A stretch of DNA of 64,000 nt from Burkholderiales bacterium 70-64. GTDB lineage: Bacteria; Pseudomonadota; Gammaproteobacteria; Burkholderiales; Burkholderiaceae_E. Made by a program: the position numbers and the translations under genes. How positions within the stretch are numbered: position 1 is the stretch's first letter; each line of letters starts with the position of its first letter. The notes beneath the pieces were generated by a model. The model did not search any database. It saw only the letters and a program-made list of their open reading frames with translations, and was not told the origin of the DNA. Shown here in pieces: positions 17,223 through 27,041 of the stretch. Location of the stretch: positions 1 through 64,000 of the forward strand of contig MKUQ01000004.1 of assembly GCA_001898645.1 (NCBI GenBank), given 5' to 3'.

Positions 17223-18334
17223 GGCTGCTCCTCGCCCGCGGCAGCCGATGCGGGGATGGGCAGCGACAGCAGCAGGCAGGTGCCGGCCGCGGCGGGCGTC
17301 ACGTCGAGCCATCCGCCGATGCGCTGCGCCCGTTCCGACAGGCCGCGCAGGCCGAACGAGGCGGGCTTGTCGAGGTCGCTCGAGCGCAGCCCGATGCCGT
17401 CGTCGGCGATCTCGAGCGAGAGCTGGCCGGCGCCGGCGATCAGCCCGACTCTTACCGAGGCTGCCCCGGCGTGCTTGGCGACGTTGGTGAGCGCTTCCTG
17501 CAGCGTGCGGTACACGGTCATGGCGATGTCGGCGTCGACGGCGAGCGTCTCGACGTTGCTCGAGAAGCTCACGGCGATGCCGATGCGGCGCCGGAATTCG
17601 CCGATCTGCCACTTGAGCGCCTCGAGCAGCCCGGCATCGAGCACCGGCGGGCGCAGATTGCGCTGGATGCGCTGGGCCGCCTGCATCGCCTGCCCGAGCG
17701 TCTCGATGGCGTGGCGTGCGCGCTCCGCGCTGCGCGGCTCGCCGTTGCGCTCGATCCACGACAGGTCGAAGCGCAGCGCCGCGAGCGTGCCGCCGATGTC
17801 GTCGTGGACTTCACGTGCGATGCCGGCGCGCTCTTCGTCGACGACCGCGTCCAGGTGCGCCAGCAGCTCGCGCAGCCGCCGCTGCGACGCCTCGAGCGCC
17901 AGCATCGCGTGCTCCCGTCCGCGCCGCGCCTCGGCGGCCGACAGCGCGTTGAGCAGCGCCGGCACCAGGCGCGCCAGGCGGCCCTTGATGAGGTAGTCGT
18001 CGGCGCCGTTGCGCATCGCGGTGACCGCGGCTTCCTCGCCGATCATGCCCGAGACGATGATGAACGGCAGGATGCGCCCGCCGGCCCGGACGATCTGGAG
18101 GGCCTCGGTGCTGGAGAAGCCCGGCAGGTGGTGGTCGGAGATCACCGCGCTCCACTCGGCCTCGGCGAGCGCCGCGACCAGCTGCTCCCGGGTTTCCACG
18201 CGCCGGGACTCGATCTCGAGCCGCTCGCGTGCGAACGTCGCCAGCAGGAGCTCATAGTCGAGCTCGGAATCCTCGACGACCAGCACGCGCAGGCGCTGCG
18301 GATGCTCGGGGCGATCGGCGGGCGTGGGGGTCAA
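17219..18334 (-). CDS. REC-HisKA_3 soluble histidine kinase
   Basis: About 371 residues. The start is taken as TTG 18334; a TACAAT -10-like box at about 18370-18375 on this strand rules out the much longer upstream frame. An N-terminal receiver (VLVVEDSELDYE, phospho-Asp in VISDHHLPG, Lys in LIKGRL) is joined to a NarX/DegS-type kinase: phospho-accepting His in IAREVHDDIGG, then EALTNVAKHAGA and IADDGIGL. No membrane segment or other sensor is seen, so input probably comes by phosphorylation of the receiver by another kinase. It is translationally coupled to the NarL-type regulator. The intergenic region to cheR is shared. Confidence 0.85.
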   Translation of the reverse strand: MTPTPADRPEHPQRLRVLVVEDSELDYELLLATFARERLEIESRRVETREQLVAALAEAEWSAVISDHHLPGFSSTEALQIVRAGGRILPFIIVSGMIGEEAAVTAMRNGADDYLIKGRLARLVPALLNALSAAEARRGREHAMLALEASQRRLRELLAHLDAVVDEERAGIAREVHDDIGGTLAALRFDLSWIERNGEPRSAERARHAIETLGQAMQAAQRIQRNLRPPVLDAGLLEALKWQIGEFRRRIGIAVSFSSNVETLAVDADIAMTVYRTLQEALTNVAKHAGAASVRVGLIAGAGQLSLEIADDGIGLRSSDLDKPASFGLRGLSERAQRIGGWLDVTPAAAGTCLLLSLPIPASAAAGEEQP

Positions 18335-18437
18335 CGCGGGTGCGGCGGCCGGATGGAGATGCCGGGATTGTACGGGTTTCGGGCCGTTGTTCGACGGATC
18401 GCGCCGCTGTCCGGCCGCCAGAATGACCCGCACCCCT

Positions 18438-18464
18438 ACAGTCGCCGCGCCCGCTGCCGATATC
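18438..18464 (+). promoter_or_regulatory. Probable FliA (sigma-28) promoter of the cheR operon
   Basis: TACAGTCG, 11 bases, GCCGATAT. The spacing equals that of the fliC promoter in this window, and the -10 matches GCCGATAA at 7 of 8. It lies 25 bp ahead of the cheR ATG. Confidence 0.6.
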
Positions 18465-18488
18465 ACGTTTCGCCCATCCGCATTCCGA

Positions 18489-19352
18489 ATGAACGTCGCC
18501 CCGTCCGCTTCCGTCTCGCCGGCCGCCATGCCGAATGGCGGGACCGATTTCGCCTTCGAGCCGGCGGACTTCGAGCGTGTGCGCCGGCTCATCTACGACC
18601 GGGCGGGCATCCATCTGGGGGCGGCCAAGCGCGCGATGGTCTACAGCCGGCTGTCGCGGCGGCTGCGCGACCTCGGCCATCCGTCGTTCTCGAGCTACCT
18701 GCGGTGGCTGGAGGCGTCGCCGGAGGTGTCGACGCGGGACGAATGGCAGGAGTTCGTGAACTGCCTCACGACCAATCTCACGGCCTTCTTCCGCGAGGAA
18801 CATCATTTCCCGGTCCTGGAGGCCGAGCTGCGCCGGCGCGCCGGCCGGCGCCTGCGGATCTGGTGCAACGCCGCCTCCACCGGCGAGGAGCCGTATTCGA
18901 TCGCGATGACCGTGATCGAGGCGCTGGGTCCGCGCGCGGAGGTGCGCATCGTGTGCAGCGACATCAACACCCGGGTGCTCGCCAGCGCCGAGGCCGGCGT
19001 GTATCCGGCCGACTCGCGCGGGCTCAGTCCGGAGCGGCTGCGCCGGCATTTCCTGCGCGGAACCGGCGCCAACGAAGGGTTCGTGCGCGTGCGTCCCGAG
19101 CTACGGCGTCTCGTCGAGTTCCGGGTGGTCAACCTCGCCGAGCCGAAATGGCGCATGGACGAACCGATGGACATCGTCTTCTGCCGCAACGTGATGATCT
19201 ACTTCGACGCGGCTACGCAGCGGGCCGTACTCGAGCGCATGCATGGCGCGATGACGCCCGGCGGCCGCCTGTTCGCGGGGCATTCGGAGAACTTCGCCGA
19301 TTCGCGCGACCTCTTCCGGCCCCTGGGCAAGACCGTCTATGAGCGCGTATGA
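18489..19352 (+). CDS. cheR: Chemotaxis protein methyltransferase CheR
   Basis: A 287-residue S-adenosylmethionine-dependent methyltransferase that methylates glutamates of MCPs in the cytoplasm. The helical CheR N-domain occupies about residues 15-90. The catalytic domain shows the SAM-binding stretch NAASTGEEPYSIAM, SDINTRVLASA, and CRNVMIYFD near residue 235. Two MCPs in this window end in xWxxF pentapeptides, the docking site for CheR. First gene of a tightly overlapping operon cheR-cheD-cheB-(CheZ-like)-cheY-cheA, with a sigma-28-type promoter just upstream. A later ATG at 18528 is possible but would shorten the N-domain. Confidence 0.95.
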   Translation: MNVAPSASVSPAAMPNGGTDFAFEPADFERVRRLIYDRAGIHLGAAKRAMVYSRLSRRLRDLGHPSFSSYLRWLEASPEVSTRDEWQEFVNCLTTNLTAFFREEHHFPVLEAELRRRAGRRLRIWCNAASTGEEPYSIAMTVIEALGPRAEVRIVCSDINTRVLASAEAGVYPADSRGLSPERLRRHFLRGTGANEGFVRVRPELRRLVEFRVVNLAEPKWRMDEPMDIVFCRNVMIYFDAATQRAVLERMHGAMTPGGRLFAGHSENFADSRDLFRPLGKTVYERV

Positions 19353-19993
19353 CGGGCTCGCGTCTGAGTCGGTTGCGGGCGGCGCCGCGCCGCCCCGGCG
19401 AGGCCTCCTTCTTCTGGTACGACACGCACTTCGGCAACGAAGCGGTGAAGGTGCTGCCCGGCGAGTACTTCGTCGAGAGCGAGGACATCCTCATCATGAC
19501 GACGCTCGGCTCCTGCATCGCGGCGTGCCTGTGGGATCGCGATCGCCGCATCGGCGGCATGAACCACTTCATGCTGCCCGAGGGTGACGCAGTGGACGGA
19601 CGCTACGGATCGTACGCGATGGAGCTGCTGGTCAACGAGCTGCTGCGCCGCGGCGCGGCGCGCACTTCCCTCGATGCGAAAGTGTTCGGCGGCGCGCAGG
19701 TGATCGCCGGAATGGACTCCGTGAACGTGGGTGAGCGCAATACGCGCTTCGTGCTCGAATACCTGAGGACCGAGGGCATCCCGGTGGTCGCCCGCGACGT
19801 GCTCGACGTGCATCCGCGCAAGGTGTGCTTCATGCCGGCGAGCGGGCGCGTCGTGGTCAAGCGGCTGATGGCGTCGAAGGCGGCGGCGCTGCAGCAGCAG
19901 GATCGCGCGGCTGCCCAGCGCGCGCGGCCGGCCGCGACCGGCGGCGGCACCGTCGATCTCTTCGTCGACCCGGCGCCGGAGGCGCGCCGATGA
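19349..19993 (+). CDS. cheD: Chemoreceptor glutamine deamidase CheD
   Basis: A 214-residue protein that deamidates glutamines on MCPs to glutamates. The papain-like active site is visible: Cys in LGSCIAAC near residue 56, His in GMNHFMLP, and a Thr after the glycine-rich KVFGGAQVI region. The C-terminal 40 residues are an Ala/Arg/Gln-rich tail beyond the usual domain. ATGA overlaps join it to cheR and cheB, so the three receptor-modifying enzymes are made in one block. Confidence 0.94.
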   Translation: MTGSRLSRLRAAPRRPGEASFFWYDTHFGNEAVKVLPGEYFVESEDILIMTTLGSCIAACLWDRDRRIGGMNHFMLPEGDAVDGRYGSYAMELLVNELLRRGAARTSLDAKVFGGAQVIAGMDSVNVGERNTRFVLEYLRTEGIPVVARDVLDVHPRKVCFMPASGRVVVKRLMASKAAALQQQDRAAAQRARPAATGGGTVDLFVDPAPEARR

Positions 19994-21111
19994 CCGCCGC
20001 GGGCCGCAAGATCCGCGTGCTGGTCGTCGACGATTCGGCGCTGATCCGCAGCGTGCTGGCGCGCCTCATCGACCGCCAGCCCGACATGGAATGCGTGGGC
20101 ACGGCAGGCGATCCGCTGATCGCGCGCGAGATGATCCGCCGGCTCGACCCGGACGTGCTCACGCTCGACGTCGAGATGCCCCGCATGGACGGGCTCGACT
20201 TCCTCGGCCGCCTGATGCGGCTGCGTCCGATGCCGGTGGTCATGGTCTCTACCCTGACCGAGCGCGGCGCCGAGGTCACCATGCAGGCGCTCGAGCTGGG
20301 CGCCGTCGATTTCGTGGCCAAGCCGCGGATCGGCGTCGCCGACGGGCTGCAGGGGCTCTCCGACGAGATCGCCGACAAGCTGCGCATCGCGGCACGCGCC
20401 CGGCTGCGCAGGCCGCGTGCCATCGCGCCGGCCGACCCCGCGCCTGCCGGGCAGGCGGGCGCGCAGCTCCCGCATCCGCCCGTGCGGCGCCTGCTCACCA
20501 CCGAGAAGGTGGTCTTCATCGGCGCCTCCACCGGCGGCACCGAGGCGACCCGCGAGGTGCTGGTGAACCTGCCGCCCGATGCGCCGGCGATCCTGATCAC
20601 GCAGCACATGCCGCCCGGCTTCACCGCGAGCTACGCCGCGCGACTGAATTCGCTGTGCCGGATCGCAGTGAAGGAAGCGGTCGACGGCGAGCGGGTGCTG
20701 CCCGGCCATGCCTACATCGCCCCCGGCGGGCTGCACCTGTCGGTGGAGCGTTCGGGCGCGAACTATCTGGCGCGCGTCGCCGAGGGCGAGCCGGTGAACC
20801 GGCATCGGCCGTCGGTCGAGGTGCTGTTTCGCTCGGCCGCTCGGGTGGTCGGCGCCAACGCGATCGGCATCATGCTCACCGGAATGGGGGCCGACGGGGC
20901 CCGGGCGATGAAGGAGATGCGCGATGCGGGCAGTTGGAACATCGCGCAGGACGAGGCGAGCTGCGTGATCTTCGGCATGCCGCGCGAGGCCATCGCGCAC
21001 GGGGCCGCGCACGAGGTGCTGCCGCTTTCGTCGATCGCGCGGCGGCTGATCGAGTGCGCGCGCGCGGCCTCCGGCACACCGGATGCGCGTACGCGCGCGG
21101 CCACGGGGTGA
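19990..21111 (+). CDS. cheB: Protein-glutamate methylesterase/deamidase CheB
   Basis: A 373-residue adaptation enzyme: an N-terminal receiver ([12 protein letters not shown], phospho-Asp in [12 protein letters not shown]), a linker near residues 135-165, and a C-terminal methylesterase. The Ser-His-Asp triad is visible as S180 (GASTGGT), H206 (TQHMPPG) and D302 (GMGADGA). CheA phosphorylation of the receiver activates demethylation of MCPs. The start codon overlaps the cheD stop by 4 bp. Confidence 0.96.
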   Translation: MTAAGRKIRVLVVDDSALIRSVLARLIDRQPDMECVGTAGDPLIAREMIRRLDPDVLTLDVEMPRMDGLDFLGRLMRLRPMPVVMVSTLTERGAEVTMQALELGAVDFVAKPRIGVADGLQGLSDEIADKLRIAARARLRRPRAIAPADPAPAGQAGAQLPHPPVRRLLTTEKVVFIGASTGGTEATREVLVNLPPDAPAILITQHMPPGFTASYAARLNSLCRIAVKEAVDGERVLPGHAYIAPGGLHLSVERSGANYLARVAEGEPVNRHRPSVEVLFRSAARVVGANAIGIMLTGMGADGARAMKEMRDAGSWNIAQDEASCVIFGMPREAIAHGAAHEVLPLSSIARRLIECARAASGTPDARTRAATG

Positions 21112-21116
21112 ACGCG

Positions 21117-21560
21117 ATGCGCGCCGCGCCCGATCCGATGAACGGCGGCATCGCGCTGCCCCTGGCGGCCGATGTACAGGAGGGGTTGGTCGCTGCGTGC
21201 AACGACCTCGACCGGCTGGCGCAGTTGCTCGATGACGCGGCCCGGACGCTGATGGCGAGCTTTCACGCGGTGGCGGTCGGGCTCGAGACGCCCGGGGCGC
21301 CGGCGGGCGGCCCGCGCGAGGCGGGGACGGCGCTGCCGCCTCATCTCGGCGAGGCGATCACGGCGCTGCAATTCCACGATCTCGGCACCCAGCTGATCGC
21401 GCATACCCGACGGCGCCTGCAGAACTGCGTCGACCGCCTGGCGCAGGACGCCTTCGGTTCCGACGAGGACGGCGAGGCGGCGGTCGAGCAGGCGCCGCTG
21501 CGCGCCAACCCGGTGACCTGCGCGGAGATGGATGCCGGCTCGGTCGAATTGTTCGGCTGA
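21117..21560 (+). CDS. Small CheZ-like protein with D-x-x-x-Q motif in the che operon
   Basis: A 147-residue soluble helical protein between cheB and cheY. The ATG at 21117 follows GGGGTGA with good spacing; a GTG at 21108 overlapping the cheB stop is the alternative. I do not recognise a named family, but residues 85-96 read LQFHDLGTQLIA, closely matching AQDFHDLTGQVV of the true CheZ at 27466. The catalytic Asp and Gln of CheZ (four residues apart) align with D88 and Q92 here. The rest is a long helix (LVAACNDLDRLAQLLDDAARTLM) and an acidic tail. I infer a compact phospho-CheY phosphatase or CheY-binding protein acting on the adjacent CheY or CheB. Not tested. Confidence 0.7.
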   Translation: MRAAPDPMNGGIALPLAADVQEGLVAACNDLDRLAQLLDDAARTLMASFHAVAVGLETPGAPAGGPREAGTALPPHLGEAITALQFHDLGTQLIAHTRRRLQNCVDRLAQDAFGSDEDGEAAVEQAPLRANPVTCAEMDAGSVELFG

Positions 21561-21586
21561 GCCCGAAGGGAAGTGCGGAGAACAAG

Positions 21587-21967
21587 ATGCGAACGATACT
21601 CGCGGTGGATGATTCGGTGTCGATGCGGCAGATGGTGTCGTTCACCCTGCGCGGGGCAGGCTACGACGTGGTCGTGGCCGTCGACGGACAGGATGCGTGG
21701 GACAAGTCGAGCGGCCGCAGCTTCGACCTGGTGCTCACCGACCAGAACATGCCGCGGCTCGACGGTATCGGCCTGACGCGCAAGCTGCGCGAGCTGCCCC
21801 AGTACCGCGCGACGCCGATCCTGATCCTCACCACCGAATCGGGCGACGAGATGAAGCGCGCGGGCCGCGAAGCGGGCGCCACCGGGTGGATGGTCAAGCC
21901 TTTCGATCCGGCCAAGCTGATCGAGGTGATTCGCAAGGTAATGCCCGAAACCGGGAGCAGACAATGA
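21587..21967 (+). CDS. cheY: CheY-like single-domain response regulator
   Basis: A 126-residue receiver: ILAVDDSVSMRQMV, phospho-Asp in LVLTDQNMPRLDG, Thr in ILTTESGDE and Lys in VKPFDPAK. It starts 26 bp after the CheZ-like gene and overlaps cheA by 4 bp. It resembles the CheYs encoded beside CheA more than the canonical motor-binding CheY at 27042, which has the [11 protein letters not shown] signature. It may be a phosphate sink or bind a different target. Which of the two acts on FliM cannot be settled from sequence alone. Confidence 0.9.
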   Translation: MRTILAVDDSVSMRQMVSFTLRGAGYDVVVAVDGQDAWDKSSGRSFDLVLTDQNMPRLDGIGLTRKLRELPQYRATPILILTTESGDEMKRAGREAGATGWMVKPFDPAKLIEVIRKVMPETGSRQ

Positions 21968-24201
21968 GCGAGGCGATGTCGTACCCGGGCGGTGATGCCC
22001 TTGACCTGAGCCAGTTCTTCCAGGTCTTCTTCGAGGAGGCGTCGGAGAATCTCGAGCGCATGGAGCAGCTGCTGCTCGAGATCGACCTCGAGGCGGCCGA
22101 CGACGAAACGCTCAACGCGATCTTCCGCTGCGCGCACTCGGTGAAAGGAGGGGCGGCCACCTTCGGTTTCACCGAGCTGGCCGAGCTGACGCACGAAATG
22201 GAGACCCTGCTCGACCGGCTGCGCCGTCGCGAGCTGGCACCCGACGCCGCGATGGTCGACGTGCTGCTGCAGGCGGGCGACACGCTGCGCGCCCAACTGG
22301 CGGGCCGCCAGCGCGACGGTGCGCAGGCGTCGGTCGACGATACGGCGTTGCGCGCCACGCTGCGCGCCCTGGCCGAGGGCCGGCCGGCTGCCGCGGTGGC
22401 GGACGGCGCGGGGCGCGCCCAGCGCGCCGGCGCGGTCGGGACGCAGACCGCGGCACAGGTCGAGGCGCAGATCGAAACACCGGTCGAGGCGGCGGCAGCG
22501 GCGATGCAGGCCGGGACGCAGCCGCCCGCGGCCGAACCGCCGCAGCCGCAGGGCACGCGTACCCTCGAGCTCGTCGTAGGCCCCCTCGACGCCCCCGATC
22601 AGGCCGACAACCTGTTCGATCTGTTTCGTGAGATCGCCGACCTCGGCACCATCGAGCGGCTCGATGCCGGCCACGCGGCCGACGGCATGCGGCGCTTCCG
22701 CATCATCACCGCCAGCGGCGACGACGACCTGCTCGATCTGTTCACGTTCCACATCGATCGGGCCCTGCTCAGCCTGCAGCCGACCGGCCCGGGTTATGGT
22801 TTCCACGAAGGCGCCCCGGGAGCGCCGGTGCTGCCCGATGCAGTGGCCGAGGACGGAGCCGAGGCCGGGGCAGTCCGGGGCGAGGACGATGCGGCCGCAC
22901 CGGCGCAGGCAGACGGACCGGATTCCGCCGGCGCCGCGCCGCGCCGCGCCGCGCCGGCCGCGGGCGGCGGCACGCCGCCGGCGGGCGCCGCTCCCCGCGG
23001 TGCCGGCAGCGAAGCGTCGACGCTGCGCGTTTCGGTGGAGAAGGTCGACCAGTTGATCAACCTGGTCGGCGAGCTCGTGATCACGCAGGCGATGCTGGCG
23101 CAGAACGGCACGCGGCTCGATCCCGGCCTGCACGAGCAGATGATCGCCGGGCTGGCCGACCTCGAGCGCAGCACCCGCAACCTGCAGGAAGCGGTGATGT
23201 CGATCCGGATGATCCCGATGTCGACCGTATTCAGCCGGTTCCCGCGCATGCTGCGCGACCTGGCCGGCCGCCTGGGCAAGAAGGTCGATTTCGTCACGCG
23301 CGGAGAGGCGACCGAGCTCGACAAGGGGCTGGTCGAGAAGATCATCGACCCGTTGACGCACCTGGTGCGCAACAGCTGCGACCACGGGATCGAGCTGCCC
23401 GAGCAGCGGCGCACCAGCGGCAAGCCGGAGACCGGCACCATCTCGCTGGCGGCTTCCCACGAGGGCGGCTCGATCGTGATCGAGGTCTGCGACGACGGGC
23501 GCGGCCTGTCGCGTGCCAGGCTGCTCGCGAAAGCGCGCGAGCGCGGCATCGACGCTTCCGATGCGATGTCCGACGCCGAGGTCTGGAACCTGGTGTTCGC
23601 GCCCGGATTCTCGACCGCCGACACCGTCACCGACGTGTCGGGGCGCGGCGTCGGGATGGACGTCGTGAAGAAGAACATCACGCTGCTGGGCGGGTCGGTG
23701 GAGATCGATTCCTGCGAGGGGCGCGGCATGAGCGTCAAGGTCCGCCTGCCGCTGACGCTGGCGATCATGGACGGCATGAGCGTGGCGGTGGGTGCCGACG
23801 TCTACATCGTTCCGCTCGCCTCGGTCGTGGAGTCGTTCCAGCTGCGCGATGCCATGATCCGCACCGTCGGCGGCGGCGGGCGGGTCGTGCAGGTGCGCGG
23901 CGAGTACCTGCCGGTGGTCGACCTCAAGCGACTGTTCGCGGTGCCTTCGACCGAAGCGGCGGCCGGCACCCCGATCGCCGTCGTCGCCGAGAGCGAAGGG
24001 CGCCGGGCGGCGCTGGTGGTGGATGCGCTCATCGGCCAGCAGCAGGTCGTCGTGAAGAACCTGGAATCGAACTACCGCAAGGTCGACAGCATTTCCGGCG
24101 CCACGATCATGGGCGACGGGCGGGTGGCGCTGATCCTGGACATCGGATCGCTCACGCGGCGCGCCGTGGAGGAGCGGCCCGCCTCCGCCCTCGTGCATTG
24201 A
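21964..24201 (+). CDS. cheA: Chemotaxis histidine kinase CheA
   Basis: A 745-residue kinase that phosphorylates CheY and CheB in response to MCP signals. Domains in order: P1 with phospho-accepting H58 in CAHSVKGGAATFGF; an Ala/Pro/Gln-rich linker; a P2-like domain near residues 200-280 (TLELVVGPLDAPDQADNLFD onward); a second Ala/Gly-rich linker; P3 dimerisation (LRVSVEKVDQLINLVGELVI); P4 ATPase with NSCDHGIE, CDDGRGL and GRGVGMDVV; and P5, a CheW-like domain (MDGMSVAVGADVYIVPLASV). All catalytic boxes are present. It overlaps cheY by 4 bp. Confidence 0.96.
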   Translation: MSEAMSYPGGDALDLSQFFQVFFEEASENLERMEQLLLEIDLEAADDETLNAIFRCAHSVKGGAATFGFTELAELTHEMETLLDRLRRRELAPDAAMVDVLLQAGDTLRAQLAGRQRDGAQASVDDTALRATLRALAEGRPAAAVADGAGRAQRAGAVGTQTAAQVEAQIETPVEAAAAAMQAGTQPPAAEPPQPQGTRTLELVVGPLDAPDQADNLFDLFREIADLGTIERLDAGHAADGMRRFRIITASGDDDLLDLFTFHIDRALLSLQPTGPGYGFHEGAPGAPVLPDAVAEDGAEAGAVRGEDDAAAPAQADGPDSAGAAPRRAAPAAGGGTPPAGAAPRGAGSEASTLRVSVEKVDQLINLVGELVITQAMLAQNGTRLDPGLHEQMIAGLADLERSTRNLQEAVMSIRMIPMSTVFSRFPRMLRDLAGRLGKKVDFVTRGEATELDKGLVEKIIDPLTHLVRNSCDHGIELPEQRRTSGKPETGTISLAASHEGGSIVIEVCDDGRGLSRARLLAKARERGIDASDAMSDAEVWNLVFAPGFSTADTVTDVSGRGVGMDVVKKNITLLGGSVEIDSCEGRGMSVKVRLPLTLAIMDGMSVAVGADVYIVPLASVVESFQLRDAMIRTVGGGGRVVQVRGEYLPVVDLKRLFAVPSTEAAAGTPIAVVAESEGRRAALVVDALIGQQQVVVKNLESNYRKVDSISGATIMGDGRVALILDIGSLTRRAVEERPASALVH

Positions 24202-24227
24202 CGGAGCCGGCACGGCAGCGATTCCGC

Positions 24228-24254
24228 TCAAGAACGCCGGCGATCGGCCGAAGA
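24228..24254 (+). promoter_or_regulatory. Probable FliA (sigma-28) promoter of cheW-mcp-cheY-cheZ
   Basis: TCAAGAAC, 11 bases, GCCGAAGA, in the 135-bp cheA-cheW gap. The -35 is identical to the one ahead of motA, and the geometry equals the other sites in the window. It would let cheW and the genes after it be transcribed apart from the cheR operon. Confidence 0.55.
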
Positions 24255-24336
24255 TCGAATCGATGGACGGCTGCCGCGGGCTGCGACCCCCGGCCCCGGG
24301 CCGGCCCGAACCCCTTCCCCTGGAGGAGACCAGACC

Positions 24337-24879
24337 ATGAGCAATGCCACACCGACGACGACGCAGCCCGCCTTCGGGGCCCCCCAGCCGATCCCCGGAG
24401 CGATGCCTGACGGGGGCGCTTCGACGAGCCTGCGCGAATTCCTCGCTTTCAAGCTCGGCAGGGAAGAGTACGGCATCGACATCCTGCGCGTGCAGGAGAT
24501 CCGCTCGTACGAGGAGCCGACGCGGCTGGCCAACGTTCCGCCCTTCATCAAGGGGGTCGTGAACCTGCGCGGCGTGATCGTTCCGATCGTCGACATGCGG
24601 CTGAAGTTCGGCCTCGAGGAGGCGAGGTACGACCACTTCACGGTCGTCATCGTGCTGAACATCGGCTCGAGGATCGTCGGCATGGTGGTCGATGCCGTTT
24701 CCGACGTGATCACGCTGTCCACCGAGCAGCTGCGCCCGGTGCCCGAATTCAACGCCAGCGTCGATGCCGAGCATCTCCTGGCGATCGGCGCCATCGACGA
24801 CCGCATGCTGATCCTGGTGGACATCGAGAAGCTGATGAGCAGCCCCGAAATGGGCCTGGTGGAGACGGGCGTGCATTGA
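24337..24879 (+). CDS. cheW: Chemotaxis coupling protein CheW
   Basis: A 180-residue adaptor linking MCPs to CheA. The CheW fold starts near residue 32 ([23 protein letters not shown]) and includes [23 protein letters not shown] and the C-terminal [14 protein letters not shown]. About 30 disordered residues precede the domain. A GGAGGAG ribosome site precedes the ATG. It is followed by an MCP gene after 41 bp. Confidence 0.96.
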   Translation: MSNATPTTTQPAFGAPQPIPGAMPDGGASTSLREFLAFKLGREEYGIDILRVQEIRSYEEPTRLANVPPFIKGVVNLRGVIVPIVDMRLKFGLEEARYDHFTVVIVLNIGSRIVGMVVDAVSDVITLSTEQLRPVPEFNASVDAEHLLAIGAIDDRMLILVDIEKLMSSPEMGLVETGVH

Positions 24880-24920
24880 GCGGGCCCCATCGCAAGCGCG
24901 CACCGAACCAGGAGACATCA

Positions 24921-26999
24921 ATGTCGCTTCTTCACCGGATGAGCCTTTCGAGCAAGTTCCTGGTCCTCGGGCTGGTCGCGCTCGTCACCCTGGCCCTGCC
25001 CACCACGCTGTACCTGCAGCGCACGTCCGCGGACGTCGAGATCGCGCAGCGCCATGTCGAGGGGGCGGCATCGATCATTGCGCTGCAGAAGGTGATCCAG
25101 CTGGTCCAGAACCATCGGGGTCTTGCGGCCAGTGTGCTGGGCGGGGGCGAATCGATCGCGACGCCGGGCAAGGGCAACGTGCTGGCCGCACAGCTGCCGG
25201 GCGCGCGCGAGGCGATCGGCAAGGCCATCGCGGCACTCGATGCCCGGCTTGCCGCGGTACACCCTTCCGAGAAGGTCCTTGCCGGATGGAACGAGCGCAA
25301 GCAGCAATGGGCGGCCATTCAGGCGGACATCGCAGGCAAGCGGCTCGATGACGCCGACAAGAGCTCGCAGCGGCACACCGAGCTCGTCGTCTCGCTGATG
25401 AACCTGGGCGACGAGATGTTCGACGAATCCGGCGTGGCGCTCATCCCGGAGCGCGCGAGCAATGCGCTGGCCAATGCTTCCTTCGTGCACGCGCCGTGGC
25501 TCGCCGAGATGCTGGGTCGCACGCGCGCCATCGGAACCGCCGCGCTGGCGCAACAGTACCTTTCCGACGCCAGCCGTGCCGCGCTGGTCAACACGAAGCA
25601 GCGCGCGATGGAGCGGATGGACGACGTGACGCGCGGCCTCGCGAAGGCGTTCGCAGCCGACGAGCGGCTGCAGTCCGAGCTGCAGCCGCGCGTGTCGACG
25701 ATGAAGGGGAACATCGCGCGGTCGCTGTCGGTCGTGGACAAGAGGCTGGTCGAGGCGTTGCAGTTCGATCTCGCGAGCAAGGACTACTACGACGAGCTCA
25801 CCGCCACGATCGCCAGCGTCTACGAGCTCGACGAAGCGGCGACGCAAAGCCTCGTCGACCTGCTGCAGGCGCGTGCGACCGGCCTGCAGCGCACCGAATA
25901 CCTGGTGGCCGGGCTGCTCGCGCTGATCGTCGCGCTCTCGCTCGCCCTGTCTACCGCCTTCGTGCGCAGCGTGACCGTTCCGGTGCGCGAGGCGGTCGAC
26001 ATGGCGCGTGCCATCGCCGACGGCGACCTCGGCAGGGAGATCGAGCCGCGCGGCAACAACGAGATCGGACAGCTCGTGCAGGCCCTCGGCGTCATGAGGC
26101 AGAACCTGGCCGGCGTGGTCTCGGAGGTGCGCCGGCACGCCCAGGGCGTGGCGACGGCCAGCTCGCAGATCGCGCAGGGCGGCAGCGACCTGTCCTCGCG
26201 CACCGAGGAGGCGGCCAGCGCCCTGGAGGAAACCGCCGCATCCATGGAGCAGTTGAGCGCCACGGTGCGCCAGAACGCCGACAACGCACGCCAGGCCGAC
26301 GAGCTGGCCAGGAGCGCGAGCGAGGTCGCGACGGCCGGCGGCACGGTGGTCGGCGAGGTCGTCGAGACCATGAAGGGCATCAACGACAGCTCGAAGAAGA
26401 TTGCCGAGATCATCAACGTCATCGACGCGATCGCCTTCCAGACCAACATCCTGGCGTTGAACGCCGCGGTCGAGGCGGCGCGCGCCGGCGAGCAGGGCCG
26501 CGGCTTCGCGGTGGTCGCCGGCGAGGTGCGCGGCCTCGCGCAGCGTTCGGCAGGGGCGGCCCGCGAGATCAAGGCGCTGATCAACGCCAGCGTCGAGCGC
26601 GTCGAGGCGGGTGCCCGGCTGGTCGACCGGGCTGGCTCGACCATGACGGAGGTCGTCGGCTCGATCCGCCGCGTGACCGACATCATGGGCGAGATCAGCA
26701 ACGCCAGCGCCGAGCAGAGCTCGGGCTTCGCGCAGGTCGGCGAGGCGGTGGTCGAGATGGACAAGGCGACGCAGCACAACGCCGCGCTCGTCGAGGAAAG
26801 CGCGGCCGCTGCCGCGACGCTGCAGGAGCAGGCGCAGGAGCTCGTGCGGGCGGTTGCCGTCTTCCGGCTCACGGAGACCGGACGCCACGGGGCAGGCCGC
26901 GCAGCCGATGCCGCGCGGCCCCGGCGCGCCGAGCCGGCGCGAGCCGCCGCTGCCGACCACTCGAGCCTGGCCGAACAGTTCGACGAGGTTCCGGCCTGA
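24921..26999 (+). CDS. Methyl-accepting chemotaxis protein with large helical (NIT-like) sensor
   Basis: A 692-residue chemoreceptor from ATG 24921 behind AGGAG. TM1 lies near residues 12-32 and TM2 near 328-350. The roughly 290-residue periplasmic part is all-helical, with LQKVIQLVQNHRGLAASVLGG near 55-80, which resembles the start of a nitrate/nitrite-sensing (NIT) domain; that assignment is tentative. HAMP and the MCP hairpin with [20 protein letters not shown] follow. Unlike the other two MCPs here it ends DEVPA, without a CheR/CheB-binding pentapeptide. Its place between cheW and cheY suggests a core receptor of this cluster. Confidence 0.9.
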   Translation: MSLLHRMSLSSKFLVLGLVALVTLALPTTLYLQRTSADVEIAQRHVEGAASIIALQKVIQLVQNHRGLAASVLGGGESIATPGKGNVLAAQLPGAREAIGKAIAALDARLAAVHPSEKVLAGWNERKQQWAAIQADIAGKRLDDADKSSQRHTELVVSLMNLGDEMFDESGVALIPERASNALANASFVHAPWLAEMLGRTRAIGTAALAQQYLSDASRAALVNTKQRAMERMDDVTRGLAKAFAADERLQSELQPRVSTMKGNIARSLSVVDKRLVEALQFDLASKDYYDELTATIASVYELDEAATQSLVDLLQARATGLQRTEYLVAGLLALIVALSLALSTAFVRSVTVPVREAVDMARAIADGDLGREIEPRGNNEIGQLVQALGVMRQNLAGVVSEVRRHAQGVATASSQIAQGGSDLSSRTEEAASALEETAASMEQLSATVRQNADNARQADELARSASEVATAGGTVVGEVVETMKGINDSSKKIAEIINVIDAIAFQTNILALNAAVEAARAGEQGRGFAVVAGEVRGLAQRSAGAAREIKALINASVERVEAGARLVDRAGSTMTEVVGSIRRVTDIMGEISNASAEQSSGFAQVGEAVVEMDKATQHNAALVEESAAAAATLQEQAQELVRAVAVFRLTETGRHGAGRAADAARPRRAEPARAAAADHSSLAEQFDEVPA

Positions 27000-27041
27000 G
27001 AGGGCGCGCCGTGCTCGGCATTCGTATGAACGGGGAATGAT

